Shown: positions 34,581 to 47,054 of the stretch, piece after piece
Numbering within the stretch: position 1 is the stretch's first letter
Layout of the letters: every line of letters begins with the position of its first letter
NCBI GenBank assembly: GCA_007258455.2
Contig: VDFB02296725.1
Coordinates: 1-64,000 of the forward strand
Source of the DNA: Sequoia sempervirens
Taxonomy: Eukaryota; Streptophyta; Pinopsida; Cupressales; Cupressaceae
Direction: 5' to 3'
Length of the DNA: 64,000 nt
Made by a program: the position numbers and the translations under genes
The notes under the pieces: generated by a model
Seen by the model: only the letters and a program-made list of their open reading frames with translations
The model's database searches: none
What the model was told of the DNA's origin: nothing

Positions 34581-35300
34581 CTAAACTAAGAGGTGATGTG
34601 GATATTGATGGCAAGGGGAGAGTGGTGGAAAAGTGAGTGGCATACTTCCTTGGGGAAATGATGAAGATGTAGGGTCAAAGATGCCCCCTAGTCCAAATAA
34701 GTCCCCTTCTCCTTGCGAGGTTATGGGGAGAGAAGTTTGAGGTGTTGCGTGAAATGATGATAATGGGTCATTAGAATCGTGAAAGGTGAGGGGGACATAT
34801 GGATGTGATGTATTTTGTGGGATGGATCTCCCTAATATGGTGTTCGTGTCCAAATCTTGATTATTCACAAGGGGGTGTGTTTGTAATGCATTAAGAAATG
34901 CACTCCCTTTGTTAAGGATGGGTTGAGTTGGAGCAATGGATGATGTAATTTGGGGGGTGGGTTGAGTGATGCTTTGGAATGGAGGTGTAGATGAGATTGG
35001 GGGCATGGATGAAATTGGAGGCATGAACCCAAAAGGTGGTTCCACAATGGTACTCACATCAAAATCGGAAGGGAGTTTAGCCCCTTGTTTTGCTAATTCA
35101 AGCATCCATAGTGAGGGATTGAGTCTTATCATGATGTTGATGATTCTATGATTCTCAGGATTTTGGACCATCTCGGTGATCTCATCTTGTGTCATTCCAA
35201 AGGAATTATTGGTGATATCCTCTACTTGACCTTCCTCTTGAGGATTTTGTGATGATGAAGGAAAGTTTGTTAGAGGATTGCTTGATCCAATGAGATTCAT
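34581..35300 (-). pseudogene. gypsy gag, Pro/Ser-rich N-terminal region
   Basis: A 239-codon ORF beginning MNLIGSSNPLTNFPSSSQNP, with DITNNSFGMTQDEITEMVQN and a short internal reiteration MPPISSMPPISSTPP. It is the first long ORF after the leader and lies upstream of the Gln/Ala tract and capsid domain, so it is taken as the start of gag. No domain is recognised in it. The ATG at 35300 follows stops in frame. Confidence 0.6.
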
Positions 35301-38265
35301 CTTGGAATTTTTTTAGCTTAGGTCACTTGAAGTGGATGTTTCTTTGTTGGCTTCCCTGTTCCTCTTGTGTTGAGATCTAGTTTGCACCATAATATAGGGA
35401 TCAATTTTTAAGAATGTGGGAGATGAATCTCTAATTCTTTGGATTGATCTAACTTTAGGTACAAAAGAGAAAATTTAGAATAATTTAAGGATCAAAGTAT
35501 GATGGTGAAATGCATGAAAGGTGAATGATATGGATGATTAGAGCTCTTTGAGAAATCTTGAAGGAGATGTTAAACTTTAGGACTTGGATTTGATGTTTGA
35601 TTTTGATTTGGGATTAGATTTGATTTGATTTGGATTTGGATAGTGAACTCATAAACTCTACGAGGTTAGATGTTTTCCTAGAGTAAATTTGTCCTCAAGA
35701 TGCTAATTTGGCTAAGTGTGAGAAGAAGGATTCATCTAAACACACCTAACCAAACAAGATGATTTTTGATTGGATTTTGATTTTGGATAATGAACTCCTA
35801 AACCCCAATATGTTAGATGTTATCATGGGATAGACTTATCCACAAGTATTGATAATTTGATTAAATATGTGGAGAAGGATGTATCTACACATCTAATCAA
35901 ACAAGATAATTTGGATTTATTTCAAATGATTTTCCCAAAGTTTAACATGGATGATTTTTTCCAAGATTTTCAAGAGTTGATGGTGAGATGATTTTGGTTT
36001 GATGTTTGTAGGATGGATGAAGGTTTGATTTTGATCCTATATGTACCTAAAAATACTCTTGATTACAAGACCTTGGTTTTGAAGAACATGCTTTACTCTA
36101 TACAAGGTGTTCAAATTCCAGGAAAAAAATTGGATTTTGTTGATAAAAGAACTCATACAAATTAGAATTGTTTCTTGAAGCTCTTTTGTAAAAGTTAAAA
36201 AATAGTCTTCATCTGAATTCGTATAGCGTTGAGAGATGCTTTTGATGATCTTTTGGACTAAGAGCTTTTAACTTTGGTTTCTAGATTTTTATCTTGCGTG
36301 AAATCATTTGAGACACGTGTGTGGGATTCAATTGTTCTTAGCTTTGCTTAGTGAGTTCTTTTTACCACAAAAAATTCTTGATTAGGTCTTTGAGCTAGAT
36401 GTCTAATGGCTTAACTTCTTATCATTCCACAAAGTATATTATATGAAACTTCAATGAAATTAAGGAAAAAGTTACCTATTGTTGACTTTAGTAAGCAAAT
36501 CAAGATGTAAATCCAAATGTTTAGAAACCTCTAAGGACAAAATCCCTAGGGCAAGCAATAACACTTGAATTTTGTCAAAGATATTTGATTCCTAAAGGGT
36601 TTGAAATTTGATGAAAAATTTTGAATGTTTGTTTTTCCAATGTTTACGAACAAGAAAAGTGTTTTGATTTTAAGAATAATCACAACCCTATGGACATGAA
36701 AGACTGTATTTGTTGAATCCCAACTTGGACAAGTCTAGCTATGCCTACTTTCAACAAATGGTTAGATGCTTGACCACACAGGCTCCCCCTTACAATACAC
36801 TTTCTTCTCAGGTCAATCAAGCATCCGTACCCATGAATCTACCATGGCATACTTTCCATTTCTACTAAAAGCTGTAAAAGTGTAGGGCGGCTTCAGAATG
36901 ACCGTTCTTGCACCAACAAATAGATAGGGATTTTGGCCTTTCTACACAAGGGTTTTAATGTGGGCATTTCGTTCATGGGGGACCATCCATGCGGTGAGAG
37001 ACCATTGCTTCCCTTCTCATTGGAATAATCCTCATGATATTGGCCTTTGTTCTAATATCCACACTTATATCTCGGGTGGAAGTCACTTGGCTTTAGCGTG
37101 TTCCCGGTTGGGTCGTTCCCTTGGGTGAGTACTTTTTCCCACAAGGCAGGCCCTCTAAGATAAACAACAACAAGAAAACATATCCGTAACTTGATCAATA
37201 TTTGTTGTGAACCAAAGAGAGAGAAAGTATGCAATATGCTCCAATCACACTTGCAAGATTTGTTCAATTTTAAAGTCCAAATTGAAGTGTGTGGGAAATT
37301 ACTTGTGCAACTTAATGTCACAAAAAGGCCTTTTGATTGTCAAGATCGCCGTGAGGTGTGAGAGAAATGCATATGTCCTTTTAATGATATTAATTTAAGT
37401 AACTAAATACAAAACAAAGAAGCACTTGTTCATTTTAAGTCCACAAAGCAATGATTTGATTCTTTTCAAATGCACCAAATTAAAATATGGAAATTGCTTT
37501 GTTCAATTATTAATCCTCAACCAAATCTAGTGAGTTTGTTCTAAAGTTCTTTTTAAAGGCCCCTTTGTAGAAAAAATTGAAATGTTCTTTTTAGAGCTCA
37601 AAAGAAATTTGGTAGGTCCTAATCTCATGAAAGATTACAAATTTTTAAGAGAAATTATGAATTCTCTAAGAGTGTTAAACAAACACTAAAGTGTTCAAAA
37701 ACAGTTGGTATCATGAGATAATGATGTCATTATGAGACCTCCACTAGATTCCCTTTCTTCACCTTGAATAAGCCAACCTACCAAGAAACCAGTTAGAACT
37801 ACAAAACAAAAGTCAGGAAGGAAATTAAGAACCCTAATGATCAAAATTAAAAAAAACACATGTCATAAAAAACTAAGATTTCACTTTTCCTTTACTCCAA
37901 CGGTGGAACCTACACAGGCGGTGCAGTTTGAAGGACCCAACGGTGCTATATGGCACTGCTAATTCTACACGTGTCGCTTTGCAGCAAATTAGAGAGGGTG
38001 ATGGCATCAAAATTTTGACCAGCGGTGCAGTTTGGAATTTGAAAATTCTAGCGCATGGGAATTTGAACTAGCGGTGGAGTTTAGAAATTTGAATCTTGGG
38101 CGGGAAAGATAGAACGTCGCTGTTTGAAGTTTGAAGTAGTGCTATGTGGCGACATTGGTGTTGTAGTGGTTTTGTATAGCAACACTGGTCTTCCATTGGT
38201 GCATTTCCCTGTAGACACAAAAAATAGAGAAAAAAACATAGAATTTTTGATAAAAACATGAGATT
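35301..38265 (-). other. gypsy 5' leader, 3 kb
   Basis: No domain is recognised. It includes a two-unit degenerate tandem repeat (35642-35925) and a GC-richer stretch at 36775-37160. The end next to the LTR (37900-38165) carries several copies of GCGGTGCAGTTTGGAATTTGA-like motifs. Tat elements can carry an ORF upstream of gag; I cannot demonstrate one here. Confidence 0.5.
35642..35925. repeat. two-unit degenerate tandem repeat in the gypsy leader
   Basis: Unit 1 (GAACTCATAAACTCTACGAG ... CTAACCAAACAAGATGATTT) and unit 2 (GAACTCCTAAACCCCAATAT ... CTAATCAAACAAGATAATTT) are about 150 bp apart and share GTTAGATGTT, GAGAAGGAT and CAAACAAGAT. Confidence 0.7.
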
Positions 38266-38284
38266 CCCCCTCCCTCTAGCGCCA
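38266..38284 (-). other. gypsy primer binding site
   Basis: On the minus strand TGGCGCTAGAGGGAGGGGG, three bases beyond the LTR end. It opens with TGGCGC as in many plant Ty3/gypsy elements; I do not assign the tRNA. Confidence 0.7.
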
Positions 38285-38287
38285 AAA

Positions 38288-39529
38288 TGTAGAACCAAGA
38301 TCCTCGCACTTGCAAAACATAATAAACAAACACATTAGAAGATTCAAATGCAAGCCAAAATCAAATTTCCCCATAAAATCCATTAGAAATGCTCAAAATA
38401 GGAATAGAAACAAGAACATAATGAAAAAACAAGGAGATATATCAAATCCTATTAAAAACATGCAAACTCTTGATCTTATGGGGGAGTTGGTGCCAATTTG
38501 ATGTGGAAATTGGCCCTTTCCCAACTCCTATGCAAGCTTTTGATGATTTGGTGATGATTTATCCACTTGGTGATTGCTTCAAATGAACTCCATAGAGAAA
38601 ACCTACAATAACCTAGCTATGCCTTGATGAAATTGATGAAAATGCTAATGCTTGAAGATGAAAATGAGTATAGTAAGTTTGCTCAAATTGTGGATGATCA
38701 AATAACAAAATAAATCTCTTATTTATAGAAAGACAAGGTGGAGAAATGCCCAAAATGAAGCAATGTGGGACTAACATTCAACCAATGGCCAAATGCCACT
38801 TGTCAAGATGTGAATGAGAAAAGGATGTGCACATTTTGATGAATGTGCCCATAAATGCAATTAAGTGGAATTTGAAAATAGTTAAATGACATGTAAGAGG
38901 GGAAATGAATGTCTTAAATGCCACTTGGCTCAATGTAAAAGATGGAATAAATGTCTTGTTGGAAGGACAAAGTCCACTTGGAAGGATTCCAAATTTGGAA
39001 GAATATTCCCCTATTATGCCATGTTGAGAGAAAATAGGGATTTAATAAATGAATTAAATCTATTTTCATGTGCAAGTGGAAAAAGCTAGAGGATGGGACA
39101 TGGATTATGATTAAATTAATCAAGGGTTAATTAATTTAATGAGAGATTAGATGATGTGACAAATTTGACTTAGATTTATGGGTTGATTTAAATGAAAATA
39201 TGAGAAGAAAATGATTTAGGCCTAGTTAAATAAATATTTTGTTTTATTTAACTAAAGGGGATGGTTGGTTAGGTTTAATTTATTTAATTTAATAGATAGA
39301 CTTTAATTAAATAAAATTGATTTATTTAATTAAATAAAGAGCTAGGGTTAATTAAACCAAATTGATTAATTTAATTAACGAGAGAGAATGACTTAATTAG
39401 ATAAATGATTATTTATTTAATTAAGGGATGAAGAGTGATGATAAGCTAAGAAGGTGATTCAAGATGAAATGGTGTTAGTTAATCGAGATCAAGTGTGTAA
39501 TGCCAATCAATACATTTTACGTGTCTACA
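38288..39529 (-). repeat. gypsy 5' LTR
   Basis: 1242 bp, TGTAGAACCAAGATCC to GTGTCTACA. Differs from 17367-18593 by scattered substitutions and a 15-bp indel in the TTAATTAA-rich part. Confidence 0.9.
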
Positions 39530-39614
39530 AGTCCCACTAGGCCTAAATTTTGGAACCAATTTTAAAAATGCTTAGAAATGTGTAAAATTGAGTTTGAGAC
39601 CCAAAAATCTAGGT

Positions 39615-39648
39615 GGGACTCATTTTCCTAAGGTGGCGAATGAGTCCC
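39615..39648. repeat. GGGACTCATT hairpin d
   Basis: GGGACTCATTTTCC, loop, then GGCGAATGAGTCCC. If the gypsy element and one copy of its target duplication are removed, it starts 113 bp after hairpin c. Confidence 0.7.
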
Positions 39649-39689
39649 AGATCACTAAATTTGGGCCATTCAAGCCTAAAACACCTAAA

Positions 39690-40118
39690 TTATGATTGGG
39701 TGGTGTTTGGTGTCAGGATTATCCTTGAAAAGATGCATTAAATGAGGCTTGTGGATGCAAAATAGGGCCAATTAAAGCATAAAAAAGCCCAATTATTAAT
39801 GACAACGCATAGAAAAGTGTGAAAGTGGATTACAAAACTTTACAACACTTTAAAATAAGACAATATTAAAGTTAAAAAGAGATTTATTAGGTGTAATTAA
39901 TTAATAAGACTTTAGAAAAGTGTGAAAGTGAGTTACAACACTTCACAACACTTTAGCAAGGTACCATTTATGTTCATTAATTCACAAGGTTCCAAGACCT
40001 AATGTGAATGTGTTAAACACATTACAACACTAAATCAAGGCAATATTAATCCCAATTCACAAGGAAGGCCCAAACAAGTAAGGGAAAAGTAGAAGGGATA
40101 CTTTTTCCATTACCACAA
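39690..40118 (-). repeat. repeat H, copy 2
   Basis: Reverse complement of the sequence split between 3297-3463 and 8833-8985, uninterrupted here. It holds an internal pair of related segments (AAAAGTGTGAAAGTG... near 39812 and 39913), so part of it is tandemly duplicated. Confidence 0.75.
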
Positions 40119-41939
40119 TAACTAATCCTAATACTAATATATAAATGTAAACTTTCATATTCATAATATCATGATAGTTCCATATAAGTGTATACATTAT
40201 TTCCTGAATATAATAGACATATAAATAAGGCCATATAAGTATACACTATTATAGATTAGTAAAAATAAATAAATATCTATAATAAATCCATATAGACATA
40301 TAATACTTATATGTTGGTAAAAAAATAATGTACAAAAAATCCATATAGGCATATAGAAAAATATTATATAAAATAGTCAGTCCTATAGACTAGAATGGAA
40401 GAGTTAATGAATATTTGTCTATCACTATGATGGAGATGCAATTGATGGTTTTTTCTTTCAAACATATTGGTTGAATCCCCTCTTTATTTTTTTAGATGTC
40501 TCCTATTAATAGAATAAAAATGTTATGCATTAATATAGAAAAAAGAAAAAATACAATGACATAAGTGAATAGTTACTTACTACAAGATGCTAATTTTTCT
40601 CAATCATTCTTAACTTCTCCTAATCTATCTAAGGGGGAGGTACATATGAAATATATTTGTGACCATCTATGGCAAGTGTGAAAAAATAAATTAGACTAAA
40701 ACTAAATATAATTTAAATTTACTCTAAATGTTGTGAGATAAAATAAGAAATAAAAAATAAAAACTACATTACTAGCTCATACCTCTCTCAAAGGAATCTA
40801 AGATAAAACTATTACAATAATTCCCATGTCCATTTTGTAATGGATATTAGGATGGGTATGAATTGAAAATAGAATAATGATATTTGACCAAAAATTATCT
40901 TACATTATTTAAAGACATAATAGTTAAAAATAGTATAACTTAGCTCAATGAAATTTTACATATTACAACTACGATAAATAGGTCTTGATGTTGAATTTCC
41001 AACATCTACATACTCATCTTCAAATATTAATTTGAAAATTACTATTGATATATGAAAAAAATACATATAGAATATTTACTTGTGGACATGGAAAAAGTAA
41101 GCCTTGTAATTTTTCATGTTCAGGACCTTCTAGTGGACTTTGGCGTATGTGCAAGATCATCATGGAAAAAACAGGCCCTTAAGTGGCAATGAAAATTCAG
41201 AAAAATCAGAGTTAGGAAACTTGACATAAAAATTTGAGTAAGTTATCTATATTATTTCAAAAATATGTAACAATAGAATCTGTGGAAAATTGAATGTAGT
41301 TTCTAAACTACTAGGTTTTTTTAAAAAAAAAAAAAAGTCTATTTGGTGAAAATTTGAAATTTCAATGCAGAGTACTTAAATTTTATGGAAAAAATAAGAA
41401 GTAGGTGTTTGTCTGACCACCCTAACCAAAATAAAATGATAATATTTTTTATATAATATTTTAGATATAAGTAGAGGACTCATGTCTGGATGTGACACAT
41501 TTTTTTGTAACTTTTTTCCAAGTAAATAATTAATTATGATTTTTTTATTACAACTTTTAAAAAATATCAAAACTTGTATATCTAACCACCTTAACTTGGT
41601 CAAAACTTCATGAAATTCATTTTTTTTTTTAATCCTATAGTATGCGAAGCATAGAATGTGACACATGTTTTGGATTCAAAAAATATGATATCGTTTGAAA
41701 GTTATAGATGTTTTTTAATCAGCCTATCAATCAGGACTTTAGTCGTAATTCTAATAGAAAATGAATAATAATTATTTATTTAATTCAAAGTAAAGTATAA
41801 TTTATATTGGTGGAAAGATGAGAGTCTCCTCTACAAACCCTTTTCGTTTCATCAATTTTAGCTACAAAAAAGTCATGAACCACATGGGCGAAGTCTAGAA
41901 AAACAAGGTAAGTTGTTAAACACATTTTTTGTGTTGAAT
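40119..41939. other. AT-rich DNA, no gene recognised
   Basis: Contains a CATATA-rich degenerate stretch (40140-40360). A degenerate direct duplication of about 165 bp is visible: GTCTGACCACCCTAACC...GGATGTGACACAT at 41411-41499 against ATCTAACCACCTTAAC...GAATGTGACACAT at 41580-41668. The 96-codon minus ORF across it is not recognised. Confidence 0.5.
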
Positions 41940-42020
41940 TCTTAGGATTGGCATGTCCTAGCCAAATTCCAAAGCAACCCCGCAGCTAATCCCTAGAAAT
42001 AAATTTTGTGTCAAAAATAT

Positions 42021-42126
42021 CGGATATCTGTTTCAAATCAGATATCCGTTTTGAATCGGATATCTGTTTCAAATCAAATATCCGTTTTGAATCAAATATC
42101 CGTTTTGAATCAAATATCTGATTTGG
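42021..42126. repeat. 18-bp minisatellite, copy A, about 5.9 units
   Basis: Units alternate between CGGATATCTGTTTCAAAT and CAGATATCCGTTTTGAAT; the decamers CGGATATCTG and CAGATATCCG are reverse complements of each other. Copy B has one more unit. Confidence 0.92.
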
Positions 42127-42392
42127 TTTATATATGATTTTAAAAAATGTTCTACACTTTATAATATATGATTTAGAAAATTTAATAAATATTTTATAGT
42201 TTGTTTTAATATATTTAGTTCAGAATATACAATATAGTTTATAATTTAATATATAATATACAATTTGTGACAGTCTCTTACAAAATTATATAATATATAA
42301 TATATTATATTATTATGTATAATATTTAAATATTATTTCTATATTTTAGTTTTAATGTATATATATATTACTAATATATAAAATATTATTGT

Positions 42393-45300
42393 TGTCAATC
42401 AGATTGCACCCGTTATGCATGAATGATTAAATTCAGCAATCTGTTGAAACATGGGAACTATCTTCAGGCTATGGGTATTCCTATGGCAAAGATAGACCTC
42501 CAGGTTCTAGGCTGGTTCCTATATGATGATCAATTTAGGTACTTGAACGATTTGTTGAGAAAAAGGGTAAGAAGGACTGAATTGAATGCATGAACTAAAA
42601 CTAAAACTTTGGTGATGCACCTAATTGATATTTATGAGCAGATTGATTCAGAACTGATTATTATAGAATCTATTTTCACAACTCAAATTGGGAAATCTAA
42701 TTACATAAGTGTTTCATCAGAAGGCCTGACAATCCATTCTTAATGAAGGAAAAATGATATTTTCACAACCTAAAGGAGAGGATAAATTTATAGCACAACT
42801 TATGATCTATAATTAAAATTTCTTTTTCATGTACATGTATTCATGAACATGATAGGAATTTAAAGGCTTTGAAATCAAACACATTAAATTCACATCTTAA
42901 ACATTCAATAAATACAAAACTCCTAAATCTGAGAAGGCTAATACTGAATAGCCATAACGAAAAGAAGGAACTCTACAAAAATGATAATCTGTAAAGCTTT
43001 AAAAATTGTATTAAATCTAAAATGCTGAGTTACAAGATAGTCTTCCTTGCTAAAGGCAAAGGCAGAAAACAAAAACTAATTGAAAACGATAAATTTTTTC
43101 AATATATACAATGAGAATGCACTTCAAAGTGCATGAACAAGCAAGTGAAAGTCAATTTCAGTGAGAAAGTGAAAACTACAAGGTGAAATTTGAGTAGAAG
43201 CAAAAATCCCTGAAAATAAGGTTCAAACTCAGGCAAAAATGAGTGAACTCAATCTTGAACTGGCAGTCATAAAGCATGCAACTGATCTATAACTCAAACT
43301 GAAATGGAAATCTCTGAATGTGAGCCAAAACATGCAAAAATCCTCCTTGCTTTAATCAATTCGCCCATGATAACTGGAACTCCACACTTGCACGATCAAT
43401 CTTCAGTCGATGATCTTTAATTCTTCAGTTACATCCTCATTATTTGCATGATTTTACTCAAGGAAGATAAATAATTAAATATTTAAAATAATCAAATGTA
43501 TAATTATTTTAATATTTAATGTGGAAGTGATCTCCTTATTTTCATTTTAAATATTAATGCAATGATACATTAATATTTAATTACATATAATAGTTTGAAT
43601 AAAATCATGCAAACATGCATGAGTTCATTGTCATTTCTAAAGAAATAATGACTTAAATTATTCTTTAAGTCAACTATCAGCATACACGAGATTCCTAAGC
43701 ATGTTCAAGTTTTATTGACTTAATAGTCAATACTACATCAATGATTCAAAATGAAAAAACAATAAACAATGATTAGGGCTTTTGCTCAAAACATTCGAAC
43801 CCTAAATCTCTTGAATCATTTTGCATTCTGTATTGAAGGAAAGCCTGAAAGAGAGGCGCTGCCATGAGCTGGTATTGAAGGTCAAATTACACATTTCTTG
43901 GATGTTTTCTGAGATTATTTTTTGATGATTTCCATAGAGAAACACGTGAAAAGCTTTTCCTGATGCAAATCTGACATTCCTCTTCCATCTGGAGCATTTT
44001 TTAAACCTATATAGCCACGGTTTATCATCATATCTCCTGATATATTTCCATTCCTTTTTCCTCTGGTAATGATTTCTTGTTTTGTGGCCACAATGGACGC
44101 CTTTTGAGAGCACTTGTTCGTGGGATTTGAGGGCATTTTATTAGCAAATTTTGGTAAGTTTTTGTCATTCAAGGATTGCATTTCTTCTTTATTTTTCCTG
44201 TATGGTACGACCTTTCCCATTGCTTCTTTATTTTCCTTGTATGTGCCTGCCTTTCAATTCTTTTGTATTATGCATTCTGGGTTTCTTACGGGTGTAGGGT
44301 TTCTTTACTCTATAGGCCATGGCTACTATATATCATGTTGCATATATCTTGGCATTGCTTTGATAAATGGCGTAAGACTTTGCATTGTAGAATCTGTATT
44401 TTGCTGGTGATAACTTAACCACGACCTCTTTGAAACTTTCTCTTTTCGTTCTGTCTTTTATGAGCTACCATTGCAGACATGGATGTGGCTATCTTTCTAA
44501 TGCTTTGGGTAATCTTGAAAACCTGTATAAGATATAATATTGAAGTCCCTGGCATTTTAAGATTACTCTTCATCATCGTTATGACAAGTCTTCCCTAAAA
44601 ACCATAGTTCTTTGCATTATGTACTTCATTCACTATAAAGTACATGTTTGATACTTCAACAATTGTATTACCTGGCAACTCAGTGAGTGCTGAAACACCT
44701 TTTCATTGTTAATGTTACTCTATCTGTTATGGCATTTTTCTGTAGGTGAACATTTTTTCATTATGCACTTGATACAATATAGTCCTTCAACATATATTGC
44801 AGTTATATCATCATTTGGCTGATGCTTTAAATGATATTGGTTACTTGTATGACATCTCATGATCAAGATGTCACCTATGTCTACTTGTTGTCCTACTAGT
44901 AAAATTATATTAGCCAATTTGAAAAGTTCTTGTAGCAGCTCAATGCTTGATATTCTATTAATTCCTCCATGGGTTGCTTTTTCTGATTTGATGATTCTGT
45001 TTGTTGAGTGTCATTGGTTAGAGTGACTGCCCTCCATTGATTAACTGTGTCTAATTAATCATGAATACTCCCTGATACTCTACTAAAGTATGCATTCGTG
45101 GCTTATTTATTACCTCTATGAACATGTGATCTGGACTGTCATACTGTCATCTTTATGCAAGGAAGATTCAAATGTGATTCTTTTGACTATGGTCATGAGA
45201 TTCCATATGTTGATTATTACTATATTCTATTTTGATCATATTTCATTGCTAAATGTAGTGCTCATGGGACTGCCACTTGTGAAAACATAACTCCAGCTTG

Positions 45301-46753
45301 TTCATAGTTCTATGACTATTTGGTAAGCTGCCACTATTCAAATTGTACTGTAGCTGTCCTTTATGCCGATATGCATGAAATCCACTACAAGTATATCCCA
45401 ATCCTCAATTCATCATTTAAACATAATGGTATCTTTAGGTTGAGTATGACAACTGTGTATTATGGTAACAAATGCTACTATCAGGAAAGCATTCCTCATT
45501 GAAATACTACTATCTTTTAATGCTGATTTCATATAGATTGAGGCTGCTCCTCCATGAAATAGTTTTCAATGGTTTGTATTGGCTCCCTAAAAGTGACTCA
45601 TGCTTTGTATATATGCATCTCTTGAATGATGAGAGAAAGGATGAATTTCTCAATCTGCTTTTGTCATAATGGATGAAAGGTTGCTCTTGTGAATTCCTCT
45701 TGTTACAACAATCCTTTCTTGATGACTGTAATTGATGCTTGATGACTCTCATATATGAACGTTGAATGAGAGAATACCTTCATACCTTCTTGATATGCTG
45801 GGCTCCAACCTTGTGGGAGCCCGTTTTACTCCACATATCTGATGAAAATAATCACGAACATGATGAACCTGTTCCTGCACATTGAAACAAACATGTTAGC
45901 AAAATAAAAGAAGCTGAAAGCTTCCATTGAATTCTATTTTCTTTTGAATAGTGAAACCATCATATGGATGCTTGATCGAATGTACATTATATTTCTATTG
46001 GTAGTGTAGGCATATGATAGGATATGATTTGTTATTGCTTAGAGACCATCTCTAACACCATATTTCATCGTTCTTGCAGATGCATTGGAGCTTGGAGCTG
46101 GAGCTGGAGCTAGAACCACAACTGAAGATCTGGACTTGTCAATGATTCATCATTCCAAGCAATGACAAATTACTTTCTACCCTATGCATTCTTTACTCTC
46201 AGTTGTATAGTGTACTTTCTTTTCTTGTATCTATCATTTGATGATAAATATCAAATTGGCTACTCCCATGACATGTGTGGGACTTCAACTTTTCCAATAT
46301 GAATAAAGCAACATTCTTTTATGCAAATTTATGAGTTCCTTTGTCTGAGATTTTCATAATAACACTTGAAATTCATAAGTAATCAAAGTTCTGGAACATA
46401 ATGAATACTTAAGCAGAATTTTTTTTGTACCTTCTTTGATGGATGCAATTCAGCTCTACCTATTTTGAGCTGGTAGTGAAAAATAGGTAGCAAATTGGCA
46501 ACCTCTGCGGAGTGTTTTCCTGCTAAACACAATAGACCAATTGCTCTGTATATCCATTGGGAATGGAGTCTATTCTTGCTCTTATCCTCTGAAAACCTTT
46601 GTAACTCAGCTTCAAAACACACAAATTGAAAGAAACTATGACAACTCTATTTATGATAGAGTATGAAAAACAAGGTGCAACAACTGCACTTTATTGAAAA
46701 TAATACAATACTGGAATGAAACATTCCACAAGGCACTTATTGAAAGCAAAGCA
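42393..46753 (-). repeat. element E, 3' LTR of copy A (outer start firm, inner end inferred)
   Basis: It starts TGTCAATCAGATTGCACCC, the same sequence that restarts at 49072. Homology between the two LTRs of copy B extends at least 2.3 kb, to the window end. The inner end is placed at CA (46752-46753), before the pyrimidine tract CTATCCTACCCC, which would be the minus-strand polypurine tract. That gives an LTR of 4.36 kb. The orientation follows from the candidate primer site at 49046-49063 and the minus-strand ORF. It contains a GAGCTG reiteration at about 46090-46112. Confidence 0.6.
43802..44410. other. overlapping short ORFs inside the E LTR, copy A
   Basis: A plus-strand 98-codon ORF (44114-44410, opening MFVGFEGILLANFGKFLSFK) and minus-strand ORFs of 103 and 101 codons (43802-44113 and 43915-44220; one contains KEWKYIRRYDDKPWLYRFKK) share this segment. 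The plus ORF stays open at the same length at 56714-57010 and 63397-63693 despite substitutions. The minus ORF 43802-44113 shifts frame in the third copy. No family is recognised, and coding status is unproven. Confidence 0.3.
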
Positions 46754-46785
46754 TAAAACTCTATCCTACCCCTACACTAACCAAT
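46754..46785 (-). other. candidate polypurine tract of E, copy A
   Basis: Plus-strand CTATCCTACCCCTACAC. On the minus strand this is GTGTAGGGGTAGGATAG, lying between the end of the gag-like ORF and the inferred LTR start. Confidence 0.45.
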
Positions 46786-46796
46786 AGTGTTAGTGC

Positions 46797-47054
46797 TCAG
46801 GCATGACCATTTATGGGCTGTAAGAAATAGCTGCCCTTCCTTAATAACAAAGGATACTTCGAATCCGTAAGATTAATCAAAAAGAAGTATAGACATTTGA
46901 CTAACTGCCGCTCCTTAGTGGCAAAAACTGCCATCAACATAGTTTGGATCATCATAAAAAGAATACCTTCCTTATTTGACTGATCAATAAAGATGCTACT
47001 CTGAGGAATATGAATAAGGCTAACCTGTTGTTGTTCTTGGCACATTGCAATCAC
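46797..47054 (-). pseudogene. E short downstream ORF, copy A
   Basis: 85 codons ending NGHA, in a frame different from the main ORF and overlapping its end by a few bases. Contains VFATKERQLVKCLYFFLINL. It may be the shifted tail of the main ORF rather than a separate gene. Same layout at 59398-59655. Confidence 0.4.

Larger units (their letters stand above)
17367..39529 (-). mobile_element. 22 kb Ty3/gypsy retrotransposon, Tat lineage, decayed
   Basis: It is bounded by 1.2 kb direct repeats that start TGTAGAACCAAGATCCT and end GTGTCTACA (CTATA in the left copy). On the minus strand the order is 5' LTR, primer site, long leader, gag, protease, RT, RNase H, a second (archaeal-type) RNase H, integrase, antisense extra ORF, polypurine tract, 3' LTR. 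The second RNase H after the RT-RNase H unit, the CX2HX4HX4C gag finger, the size and the extra ORF all point to the Tat/Ogre lineage. Flanks ATTCT/AGTCC are a diverged 5-bp target duplication, supported by the hairpin that rejoins across it. S2 (3.06 kb) is inserted in the protease. All ORFs carry stops or frameshifts. Confidence 0.92.

Noticed and set aside
34966..35151. Plus-strand ORF with a Gly-Gly-Met-Asp-Glu-Ile reiteration
   Set aside because: Complement of the MPPISS reiteration in the gag N-terminus.
17834..39123. Matching ORFs of 60-90 codons at 17834-18168 and 38886-39123, seen as a duplicated gene
   Set aside because: Both lie at equivalent places in the two gypsy LTRs, and the frames are not conserved in full.
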